Source: Propionibacteriaceae bacterium (GTDB lineage Bacteria > Actinomycetota > Actinomycetes > Propionibacteriales > Propionibacteriaceae). Taken from it: a stretch of 6,857 nt of DNA. Location: contig WQYJ01000111.1 of assembly GCA_009781325.1 (NCBI GenBank), positions 1 to 6,857 on the forward strand. Reading direction: 5' to 3'. Made by a program: the position numbers and the translations under genes. Of this stretch, positions 1-5,968 are shown in pieces (position 1 is the first letter of the stretch; every line of letters begins with the position of its first letter). Under the pieces are notes generated by a model, which had not been told where the DNA came from, did no database searches, and saw only the letters and a list, made by a program, of their open reading frames with translations.

Positions 1-343
1 AAGACCCCATTCGAAGGTACTCCGATGTCGTCCCTTCACCAACGCTCTGACCGAAAAGGGCATTCATGTCGGCATAACCGGACCCATCGGCATTGACACC
101 ATAATCCAGCAAGGCCACACCCTGGGGCAAAGCCTCGTGATCCACCAGGAGAGTGACGATATTCTTCGCGGTACCTTCTGCAATGACATTCACAGGCTGG
201 AAGCCATCGAGGTCATCATTGGGTAGATACAAAGTGATTGTCTGGTTAGCCGCGGATGATGCCCCTTGAGTCGGAAACAGTTCACAGCCCGAAAGAGCCC
301 CTACAACGGCAAACAACAGTAGTCCAGCCAGAATCCTTCTCAC
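1..343 (-). CDS. GerMN-like lipoprotein, third tandem copy (partial, 3' end outside window)
   Basis: Secreted lipoprotein of unknown exact role; only the first 114 residues are inside the window. My own translation from the GTG at 343 is open to the window edge. It begins MRRILAGLLL, has a short hydrophobic signal peptide and a lipobox ALSGC with the lipidated Cys at residue 20. The following part (TITLYLP near 36-41, EGTAKNIVTLLVD near 57-68, ADMNA near 91-95, YLRMGS at 109-114) aligns position by position with the two upstream-transcribed neighbours, so it is a paralogue and its missing end should resemble theirs. The start is supported by a GAAGGG ribosome site 7 nt before the GTG; the other two copies use ATG at the same point. 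It lies 78 nt after the stop of the middle copy. Lipoprotein assignment is secure; GerMN (spore-germination/LpqB-type domain) is a family recognition from motif pattern, moderately sure. Confidence 0.85.
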   Translation of the reverse strand, partial: MRRILAGLLLFAVVGALSGCELFPTQGASSAANQTITLYLPNDDLDGFQPVNVIAEGTAKNIVTLLVDHEALPQGVALLDYGVNADGSGYADMNALFGQSVGEGTTSEYLRMGS

Positions 344-421
344 AACAACACCCTTCGTAATAAGACATAGATAGGATATCAGTGCATTCCGGATCCCACC
401 TGCGGAGTCAGGATATGGAGA

Positions 422-1300
422 CTAGCTACAGGTTCGGGGATCCGGACGGGTGAATTCCACCGATTCTTCATCCTCAGATAACCGCATGAGAAGTGTGAGA
501 TCGGGGAGGAACTGGGAAAAGTCAACCGACAAAACACCGGTGATTCCTTGCTCCGAAAAGGTCAGATCTGCACTCATCTCACCGGTTGCCTCAGCATCAA
601 CGATCTCCATGAAATTCGAGGCGTCTTCGGAGTCGGTCGAGCAGCCCTGCGGGCCTACTGTTCCATAGATGATTCCATGCGAGCGACCATCAACAGCGAA
701 GCTTATAAAAAACTGGCCGTCTGGTCCTACCCAGTCTCCGGAAACTTGGCTCCAAATGAGAGCAAGTCCGAACCAATTAGGCAGGAGAGTGATACCGTCT
801 CGAATGGTCTGATCATCCAGCCCAAATCCATCGCCGTTCGGATAGAACTCCAGGGGCGAGTCATACACTGCGTCTTCTGTCACCGGGACTTCACCTTCAA
901 CAGTCACCAGAATTGCACTGGAGTCATAGAATCTCAGGAAGGTGTTCACCAGCGAACCCATTCTCATGGACTGAACATCAAATATGGTGTCGATAGCATC
1001 AAGAAAAGCCGCATTCATGTCAATATAGCTAGTGCCGTCATCATTGACAACGAAATCCAACGCGGCAACACCGGCAGGAAAAACCTCGGCTTGAACCAGC
1101 AGAGACATGATATCCTCGGCAGTTCCATCGGTGAATTCGTCAAGGCTGACCAGAGTTCTTGCATAGGGATCCGGTACGTACAACTGGATGGGCTTACCCG
1201 CCGGCGGTTGATCTTCCGGAGGAGTTACGGGGAATAATGAACATCCGGCAATACTTCCAACAAGAAGCAGTGTTACAAGGCTTGCGACGATTCTTCGCAT
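422..1300 (-). CDS. GerMN-like lipoprotein, middle tandem copy
   Basis: A 292-residue predicted membrane-anchored extracytoplasmic lipoprotein. An in-frame ATG exists at 1339, but I chose the ATG at 1300: it has an AAAAGGA ribosome site 7 nt upstream, and it puts MRR directly before the hydrophobic segment, as in both neighbours. The lipobox SIAGC places the lipid-bearing Cys at residue 20; a Pro-rich linker follows (24-36). Residues about 37-160 resemble a GerMN domain: IQLYVPD, a TDGTAEDIMSLLV helix, a valine-rich strand, IDMNAAF at 93-99, RMGSLVNTFL at 113-122 and VTVEGEVPV at 132-140. Residues about 165-292 form a second domain with SGDW (187-190), HGIIYGTVGP (208-217), Cys220, and Cys291 just before the end. 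GerMN domains occur in GerM and in actinobacterial LpqB; a role in the envelope is inference. The downstream domain is not one I recognise. 100 nt separate it from the preceding copy. Confidence 0.9.
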   Translation of the reverse strand: MRRIVASLVTLLLVGSIAGCSLFPVTPPEDQPPAGKPIQLYVPDPYARTLVSLDEFTDGTAEDIMSLLVQAEVFPAGVAALDFVVNDDGTSYIDMNAAFLDAIDTIFDVQSMRMGSLVNTFLRFYDSSAILVTVEGEVPVTEDAVYDSPLEFYPNGDGFGLDDQTIRDGITLLPNWFGLALIWSQVSGDWVGPDGQFFISFAVDGRSHGIIYGTVGPQGCSTDSEDASNFMEIVDAEATGEMSADLTFSEQGITGVLSVDFSQFLPDLTLLMRLSEDEESVEFTRPDPRTCS

Positions 1301-1307
1301 AAGTTTG

Positions 1308-1314
1308 TCCTTTT
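1308..1314 (-). promoter_or_regulatory. Ribosome binding site deciding the start of the middle lipoprotein
   Basis: AAAAGGA on the minus strand, 7 nt before the ATG at 1300. The alternative in-frame ATG at 1339 has no purine-rich site in front of it and would add 13 charged residues ahead of the signal peptide, so this site settles the start. Confidence 0.75.
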
Positions 1315-1400
1315 CATTATGGCGATACACCCTTGTCATCGCTCAACTTGACACTAGCAGACCACTCTGAACACCCGCTGAGAAAATACCAAAACGTGGT

Positions 1401-2291
1401 TCAGCCGCACATTGGATTATGACCGGTGTACGCTACCCAGTCGGTCTTCCCAGTTTTTACCCGTAGTGTCCAGTTTTCTAGCCAGCCGGAAAAGTCAATG
1501 AGGAGGGTCATGGTGGAGTCCTCAAACTCAAAGACTAGTTCCGCGATCTTTTCACCCTTAGCCCTGCTGGCTACCAGAGTTCCAAAGGTTGACCGGTCAG
1601 CAGAGTCATAGAAGCAGCCGCTCGGACCGACAGTTCCATAAGCCAATCCGTGTGTACGCTCCTGGGCATCGATGCTCAGGACGTTACCAGCCGAATCCGT
1701 CCAATCTCCCTGGATCGACCTCCAGATGTTGGCAGCACCGAACCAATCGGGAAGAGCAGAGATCCCCTCGACAACATCGGCGTCGGAGTATTCGAACCCG
1801 ACGGGGTCTGGGTAGAACTGAAGAGGAAAGTCATAATAGGTGTCGGTGGTCACAGGTGCTGCACCCTGAACAGTGATCCAAACTTCTTTCAATGAAAAAA
1901 AGGTCAGCACTGTATTAACCAAGGAACCCATGCGCATGGCTTCGGAGAGTTTCGGTGTGTTGATCGCCCGAAGAAAGGCAGCATTCATGTCAAGATGTCC
2001 ACTTCGAGAGTCATCGGTGGTGAAGTCAATGACATCGACATCCGATGGGAATACTCCGTTGTCCACCAGGAGCGCCACGATGTGTTTCGCTGTTCCATCT
2101 GTGAGAGCTTCTTCTGGCTCTAGAGAGGTTGCGAAGGCATTCGGCAAATAGAGTTCAATGTGCTGATCCACTGACTGATTCACTGGAGTTACTTCCTCAC
2201 GCAGGTTTCCGATCAACGGAAGCTGCACTGAACAACCTGCTACCGAACCTAGAAGCAAGCATGCCAATAGTAATGAAGAAACCCGTCTCAT
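1401..2291 (-). CDS. GerMN-like lipoprotein, first tandem copy
   Basis: A 296-residue predicted lipoprotein and the first of three paralogues in transcription order. Start ATG at 2291 with AAAGGG 9 nt upstream. MRR is followed by a hydrophobic segment and the lipobox SVAGC, with Cys20 as the lipid site. The N-terminal domain (about 44-160) has IELYLPN, TDGTAKHIVALLVD, LDMNAAF at 100-106, RMGSLVNTVL at 120-129 and WITVQGAAPV at 138-147, a pattern like GerMN domains. The C-terminal domain (about 175-296) carries LPDWFG, IQGDW (193-197), THGLAYGTVGP (213-223), Cys226 and Cys295, the latter second from the end. These match Cys220 and Cys291 of the next copy, which suggests a disulphide outside the membrane. 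It begins 45 nt after the thrC stop with no visible terminator between, so read-through from thrC is possible. Function unknown; lipoprotein and paralogy are well supported, GerMN moderately. Confidence 0.9.
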   Translation of the reverse strand: MRRVSSLLLACLLLGSVAGCSVQLPLIGNLREEVTPVNQSVDQHIELYLPNAFATSLEPEEALTDGTAKHIVALLVDNGVFPSDVDVIDFTTDDSRSGHLDMNAAFLRAINTPKLSEAMRMGSLVNTVLTFFSLKEVWITVQGAAPVTTDTYYDFPLQFYPDPVGFEYSDADVVEGISALPDWFGAANIWRSIQGDWTDSAGNVLSIDAQERTHGLAYGTVGPSGCFYDSADRSTFGTLVASRAKGEKIAELVFEFEDSTMTLLIDFSGWLENWTLRVKTGKTDWVAYTGHNPMCG

Positions 2292-2336
2292 GCTGTCGCA
2301 CCCTTTCAGACATCCGCAGACAGAATAGCAGACCCT

Positions 2337-3770
2337 CTAAAATGCCGGAAACAATATTGATCGGCTCTGAATTATCCTCTTAAGCTCATCGACACCATTG
2401 GCACACAGAACCGTGTGCTGCTCGGCATCGAGCACCTGGGAGAAGCGTGCTGGAATCTCAGGCACCCGCCCAATTGCCTCGCGTGTAATGGAACCAAACT
2501 TCACCGGCAAGGCTGTTTCCATCGCAATCATCGGCTCATCACCAATAAGTTCACGCCCAACCTTCACACCATCAGCAGTATGCGGGTCAATTAAGTACTT
2601 GTCACGACGATAGACATCGGCAATAGTAGCCACTCGATCAGCATGGGTCGATACACCGGTGCGGAACCCGTACCTCTGTGTCGGATCTCCGGCATACGGC
2701 TTTTTGCGAATGTCAATGACGCCTTTCTGGATGAGTTGTTCACCAAAGAGGTGACGAATCTCATCATGATCTCGTCCTGCGAGATCGAAGAAGAACCTTT
2801 CAAAGTTCGAAGCCTTGGAAATATCCATGGAGGGCGATGAGGTCACGAAAGTCTCTGTTGAGGATCGGATTCGGTAGACCCCTGTGCGGAAGAACTCAGC
2901 GAGGACATTGTTCTCGTTGGTGGCACACACCAGGTGCTTGATCGGAATCCCCATCATGCGCGCAACATGGCCTGCACAGATGTTCCCGAAGTTACCGGAG
3001 GGTACGGAGAAGGATACCTCTTCGTCATCTTTGGCCACCTGAATCCAACTCGACAGGTAATACACCACCTGGGAGACTAAGCGCGCCCAGTTGATGGAGT
3101 TCACTGCTCCGATGGCATAGCGTGCCTTGAACTCGGCATCCGAGTTCACCTCTTTTACCAGATCCTGACAGTCATCAAAGGAGCCTGGAACCGTCACATT
3201 CACAATGCGCGGCGAGTTGATCCCATACATCTGGCCGCGTTGGAAGGGTGTCATCCTACCCAAGGGAGACAGCATAAAAACCTGAACCCTGGCAGCATCC
3301 AGGAGCGCAAACTCAGCCGCAGAACCAGTATCTCCCGAGGTGGCACCCAAGATCGTCATCGATTGTCCGCGTCTGGACAGTTCATAATCAAAGAACTGTC
3401 CAAGCACCTGCATCGCCATATCCTTGAAAGCCGCCGTCGGTCCTTGTGAGAGATGGGCCAACCACAGATTCGGTTCCAGTTCCTTGACCGGAGCGATCAA
3501 ATCCGTACCAAACTTCGCTTTTGTGTACGCGCGGTGGGTGATTCCCTCCAGGTCATGGTAAGGAATGTCATCGATGAACAACGCCAGAATCTTCGCTGCC
3601 AGCGATGGGTACCCCTCGTAGATCAGGACCTCGCGCAGTTCCGCGAGATCCTCACTGGTCAATTGAGGGTAATACTCAGGAACATACAACCCGCCATCGG
3701 GGGCTAGCCCCTCCAGCAGGATGTCGGTAAATCCCACAGGTCCATACCCACGGGTCGAAACGTACTTCAT
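2337..3770 (-). CDS. thrC: Threonine synthase
   Basis: Converts O-phospho-L-homoserine and water to L-threonine and phosphate, the last step of threonine synthesis, as a cytosolic PLP enzyme of fold type II. The 477-residue length is typical for the type starting MKYVSTRG, shared by Corynebacterium, E. coli and yeast enzymes. Visible landmarks: GPTAAFKDMAMQ at 110-121 with Lys116 as the expected PLP Schiff-base residue; GATSGDTGS at 142-150; NSINWARL near 224-231; VPSGNFGNICAGH at 256-268, the phosphate-cradle loop; SSPSMDISKASNFER at 311-325; DPHTADGV near 395-402. The ATG at 3770 is preferred over an in-frame ATG at 3785 because it gives the family N-terminus, has GGAG 7 nt upstream, and overlaps the rpe stop as ATGA, implying translational coupling. 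Stop is TAG. No PLP-site residue appears to be missing. Confidence 0.97.
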   Translation of the reverse strand: MKYVSTRGYGPVGFTDILLEGLAPDGGLYVPEYYPQLTSEDLAELREVLIYEGYPSLAAKILALFIDDIPYHDLEGITHRAYTKAKFGTDLIAPVKELEPNLWLAHLSQGPTAAFKDMAMQVLGQFFDYELSRRGQSMTILGATSGDTGSAAEFALLDAARVQVFMLSPLGRMTPFQRGQMYGINSPRIVNVTVPGSFDDCQDLVKEVNSDAEFKARYAIGAVNSINWARLVSQVVYYLSSWIQVAKDDEEVSFSVPSGNFGNICAGHVARMMGIPIKHLVCATNENNVLAEFFRTGVYRIRSSTETFVTSSPSMDISKASNFERFFFDLAGRDHDEIRHLFGEQLIQKGVIDIRKKPYAGDPTQRYGFRTGVSTHADRVATIADVYRRDKYLIDPHTADGVKVGRELIGDEPMIAMETALPVKFGSITREAIGRVPEIPARFSQVLDAEQHTVLCANGVDELKRIIQSRSILFPAF

Positions 3771-4435
3771 TTCCCAGCTCCGCATCCGCAGGACGCAGCG
3801 ATAGTCCGCAACTGGCGAACCATCTGGTCAGGATCGTCGGTCTTGAAAACAGCCGATCCGGCGACGAAGGTATCAGCACCTGCTTCGACACAGCGTTCAA
3901 TAGTCTCAACGCTGACTCCCCCGTCCATCTGCACCCAGATATCCAGGTTTTCAGCATTGATCAGGCGCCGAAGTTCACGTACCTTCGGCAGCACTAAGTC
4001 CATGAAACTCTGCCCGCCAAACCCGGGTTCCACACTCATCACGGTAACCATGTCGATCTCACCCAAGAAAGCTGTCACCATCTCGACAGGTGTTCCAGGA
4101 TTCAGAGCCACGCTAGCCCGGGCTCCCTTGGCGTGCAGAGCACGCGCTAAACGTACCGGAGCTGTCACCGCTTCTATGTGGAAAGTCACCGATTCTGCCC
4201 CAAGTTCTGCGTACACCGGAGCCCAGCGATCCGGGTCCTCAATCATGAGGTGGATGTCCAGCATCTTCGCTGTCGCTTTGCGTAGGGATTCGACGACAGG
4301 AACCCCCATAGTCAGGTTCGGGACAAAGTGGTTGTCCATCACATCAACATGGATGGCATCAGCAGATGGGACACGCGCAATCTCTGCGCCTAGACGCGCA
4401 AAGTCAGCGTTGAGGATACTCGGCGTAATTCTCAC
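3767..4435 (-). CDS. rpe: Ribulose-phosphate 3-epimerase
   Basis: Interconverts D-ribulose 5-phosphate and D-xylulose 5-phosphate in the pentose phosphate pathway; a cytosolic metal-dependent TIM barrel. The 222 residues match the usual length. Family motifs are in order: PSILNADFARLG at 5-16 with Ser6; HVDVMDNHFVPN at 29-40 giving His29 and the catalytic Asp31; LDIHLMI at 59-65 with His62; LNPGTP at 111-116; SVEPGFGGQSF at 134-144; QMDGGVS at 169-175 with the second catalytic Asp171; VAGSAVF at 191-197. The metal ligands (two His, two Asp) are all present. The start is GTG; an in-frame TAG 12 nt upstream rules out a longer form. The ribosome site is poor (AAAGG about 12 nt away), so translation may depend on ftsY, which ends 24 nt earlier. 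The last four bases overlap the thrC start. The Cys-rich tail (SCGCG) is unusual and may reflect the embedded thrC ribosome site. Confidence 0.97.
   Translation of the reverse strand: MRITPSILNADFARLGAEIARVPSADAIHVDVMDNHFVPNLTMGVPVVESLRKATAKMLDIHLMIEDPDRWAPVYAELGAESVTFHIEAVTAPVRLARALHAKGARASVALNPGTPVEMVTAFLGEIDMVTVMSVEPGFGGQSFMDLVLPKVRELRRLINAENLDIWVQMDGGVSVETIERCVEAGADTFVAGSAVFKTDDPDQMVRQLRTIAASCGCGAGK
3778..3781 (-). promoter_or_regulatory. Ribosome binding site of thrC, inside the rpe 3' end
   Basis: GGAG on the minus strand 7 nt before the ATG at 3770. It lies in the last codons of rpe, and it decides the start against the in-frame ATG at 3785, which would overlap rpe more and lacks such a site. 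Confidence 0.7.
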
Positions 4436-4459
4436 AGTAAGAGTCTACCTTTGCGTCAA

Positions 4460-5563
4460 TCACTTACCCATCAAACCATCAACAAACTGAGCTGCATCGA
4501 AGGGTGCAAGATCATCAGCGCCCTCCCCCAGTCCAATGAACTTCACCGGTACACCGAGTTCTTTCTGAACAGCAACGACAATTCCGCCCTTGGCAGAGCC
4601 ATCCAGCTTCGTCAAGACGATTCCTGTCACATCGACAACCTCGGCAAAGACCCGAGCCTGAACCAGCCCGTTCTGCCCGGTGGTCGCATCGATCACCAGC
4701 AAGGTTTCTTTCACAGGTGCGGTCTTCTCAATGACCCGTTTGACCTTACCGAGTTCATCCATAAGGTTAGCCTTGTTATGCAGTCGTCCGGCTGTATCGA
4801 CCAGGACGACATCGACACCTTGATCAGCACCGGTTTTCACGGCATCGAAGGCCACTGAGGCCGGATCAGCACCCTCGGCTCCTCGTACTGTGGCAACACC
4901 GATGCGCTCTCCCCAGGTTGTGAGTTGGTCGGCAGCGGCAGCTCGGAAAGTATCAGCGGCTCCCAAGATCACAGTCTTGCCTGATGCCACCAAATCGCGG
5001 GCAAGTTTGCCGACAGTCGTGGTTTTCCCAGTCCCATTGACTCCTACCACGAGGATAACTGCGGGCCCAGACTCGGTTTCTAGGTTCAGTTCGCGATTCC
5101 AAGACGGATCTACTAACTCAATCAGTTCTTCCCTCAGTACGCTCCGAGCCGTTTCAGGATCAGCCACCCCATCGATAGCCAGCCGTGACTTCAGAGCCGC
5201 CACTAATTCGGTGGACGGTCCCACCCCGAGGTCAGATGAAATCAGTGTCGCCTCAAAGTCATCCCAGGTCTGGGCAGATATTTGGTCACTTGCTAGCAGA
5301 TCAGCTAAGCCCCGGGCTAAAGCATTATTGCTCGATGCTAGTTTCTTACGCAGCCGAGCCATCCGAGTTGCCGGCAGCTCAGGTGATTCCAATTCACCTG
5401 GTGCCTGACTGGAGTCATCCTCTGGTTCCTCCACGAGCTCCGGGATGATGTCGCCACGCTTGATCGCTTGACGATGACGATAGTTCGAGACGATGACGAT
5501 GCATGATGCCGCAATGATGGCGGCAGCAATGCCCGCCATGATGTACCAAAAGAAATACTCCAC
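4460..5563 (-). CDS. ftsY: Signal recognition particle receptor FtsY
   Basis: SRP-type GTPase that docks SRP-bound ribosomes at the cytoplasmic membrane for co-translational insertion. 367 residues. Residues about 4-26 form a hydrophobic membrane segment followed by a basic stretch (NYRHRQAIKR), so the rest should be cytosolic; this anchored form is common in actinobacteria. An acidic linker (about 41-62) leads into the helical N domain (about 65-160). The G domain shows GVNGTGKTT at 174-182 (P-loop), DTFRAAA at 204-210, DTAGR at 256-260, TKLDGSAKGG at 318-327 and GLGEG at 344-348. Absence of a C-terminal methionine-rich M domain separates it from Ffh. The start is GTG with AGGA 8 nt upstream; that site lies in a possible hairpin (5568-5590). 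It follows a small membrane-protein gene by 47 nt and precedes rpe by 24 nt. smc next to ftsY is a widely conserved gene order. Confidence 0.97.
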   Translation of the reverse strand: MEYFFWYIMAGIAAAIIAASCIVIVSNYRHRQAIKRGDIIPELVEEPEDDSSQAPGELESPELPATRMARLRKKLASSNNALARGLADLLASDQISAQTWDDFEATLISSDLGVGPSTELVAALKSRLAIDGVADPETARSVLREELIELVDPSWNRELNLETESGPAVILVVGVNGTGKTTTVGKLARDLVASGKTVILGAADTFRAAAADQLTTWGERIGVATVRGAEGADPASVAFDAVKTGADQGVDVVLVDTAGRLHNKANLMDELGKVKRVIEKTAPVKETLLVIDATTGQNGLVQARVFAEVVDVTGIVLTKLDGSAKGGIVVAVQKELGVPVKFIGLGEGADDLAPFDAAQFVDGLMGK

Positions 5564-5567
5564 GACC

Positions 5568-5590
5568 GCTATCCTACGCGATGGGATAGC
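5568..5590 (-). promoter_or_regulatory. Inverted repeat covering the ftsY ribosome binding site
   Basis: A perfect 7-bp inverted repeat: GCTATCC at 5568-5574 and GGATAGC at 5584-5590, separated by 9 nt. In the minus-strand mRNA the 3' arm (GGATAGC) contains most of the AGGA site (5572-5575) that serves the GTG start at 5563. No T-run follows, so it is not a terminator. Occlusion of the ribosome site is inference; the repeat is seen directly. Confidence 0.5.
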
Positions 5591-5610
5591 AAATCAGGTG
5601 CCAGCCACCC

Positions 5611-5778
5611 TCAGCCGCGGTAGACATCCCCATTCATATGGTCAGAGGCTTTACGGGCCGCTTTCACCACACGATGAGGTACAACAGCCGGTTGATACCC
5701 AGCACCAAAGCCCGCAATCAACAGGACAAAAGCCGCCAGTGTGAGAATAAGAAAAGAAAGAACAAGAATTCCAACCAT
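5611..5778 (-). CDS. Small single-span membrane protein (55 aa), function unknown
   Basis: I translated this from the sequence; I do not recognise the family. The ATG at 5778 has a strong AGGAG ribosome site 10 nt upstream (5789-5793) and the frame ends in TGA at 5611-5613. The 55 residues start MVGILVLSFLILTLAAF; residues about 2-27 are a continuous hydrophobic segment ending in a glycine-rich GFGAG, then a basic tail (HRVVKAARKA at 35-44) and a hydrophilic end. By the positive-inside rule the tail should be cytoplasmic. There is no lipobox Cys and no cleavage site that I would trust. It sits after the smc terminator and 47 nt before ftsY, so it is probably the first gene of the ftsY-rpe-thrC transcript. 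FtsY also has one N-terminal span with a basic cytoplasmic flank, but the two sequences are not evidently related. Coding status is likely, role unknown. Confidence 0.75.
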   Translation of the reverse strand: MVGILVLSFLILTLAAFVLLIAGFGAGYQPAVVPHRVVKAARKASDHMNGDVYRG

Positions 5779-5788
5779 GATTCACCAA

Positions 5789-5793
5789 CTCCT
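5789..5793 (-). promoter_or_regulatory. Ribosome binding site of the small membrane protein
   Basis: AGGAG on the minus strand with 10 nt to the ATG at 5778. It is the best Shine-Dalgarno match in this part of the window and a main reason to accept the short frame as a gene. Confidence 0.7.
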
Positions 5794-5802
5794 AATCGAA
5801 AC

Positions 5803-5835
5803 ATTTACTAACGTGAATTCACTAGGTACAACAAA
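5803..5835 (-). promoter_or_regulatory. Weak promoter candidate for the small-protein/ftsY transcript
   Basis: A promoter is expected between the smc terminator and the gene starting at 5778. The best I can see on the minus strand is TTGTTG followed after about 18 nt by TAGTAA, in an AT-richer stretch than its surroundings. Both hexamers are imperfect matches to the sigma-70 type consensus, so this is a candidate only. Confidence 0.25.
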
Positions 5836-5858
5836 AATGGAACCCAAATTATTCCCAG

Positions 5859-5892
5859 CCCCCGGTCATCCTGCCGCAGGCAGGACCCCCGG
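5859..5892. repeat. 17-bp palindrome flanked by 7-bp direct repeats
   Basis: TCCTGCC (5869-5875), a GCA centre, and GGCAGGA (5879-5885) form a perfect 7-bp inverted repeat. CCCCCGG occurs on both sides in the same orientation, at 5859-5865 and 5886-5892. It is between the smc terminator and the promoter-like region, where an operator would be plausible. In RNA it could also form a short tight hairpin, but no T-run follows on either strand. Confidence 0.5.
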
Positions 5893-5930
5893 AAGCCGAC
5901 GCGAGGACTGTGGTTATGCTGACTGGTTCG

Positions 5931-5965
5931 TAAAATGCGCCAAGGGGCCTGGCCCCCCGTGGCAC
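5931..5965 (-). terminator. Intrinsic terminator after smc
   Basis: Beginning 3 nt after the smc TAG, the minus-strand transcript reads GTGCCACGGGG, a 7-nt loop, then CCCCTTGGCGC. The arms (5955-5965 and 5937-5947) pair over 11 positions with one mismatch and one G-U pair. ATTTTA follows immediately (5936-5931). A strong GC stem plus a T-tract right after a stop codon fits a Rho-independent terminator, though the T-tract is short. It separates smc from the ftsY gene group. Confidence 0.7.
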
Positions 5966-5968
5966 GTT

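Noticed and set aside
548..1237. Long open frame on the plus strand (about 229 codons)
   Set aside because: It lies entirely antisense to the middle lipoprotein gene, its translation shows no recognisable motif or signal, and the minus-strand frame has a lipobox, paralogues and a ribosome site.
1301..1339. Longer N-terminus for the middle lipoprotein from the ATG at 1339
   Set aside because: No ribosome site before it, and it would put 13 charged residues before the signal peptide, unlike both paralogues.
1380..1400. Possible terminator after the first lipoprotein (ACCA-TGGT with a following ATTTTC)
   Set aside because: The stem has only four base pairs and would not be stable enough to call.
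3843..4490. Plus-strand open frame of about 215 codons antisense to rpe
   Set aside because: The peptide is low-complexity Ser/Arg/Thr/Ala-rich, as expected from reading a codon-biased gene backwards; rpe on the other strand is unambiguous.
4890..5408. Plus-strand open frame of about 172 codons antisense to ftsY
   Set aside because: Same pattern of Ser/Ala/Arg-rich composition with no domain; ftsY carries all G motifs on the minus strand.
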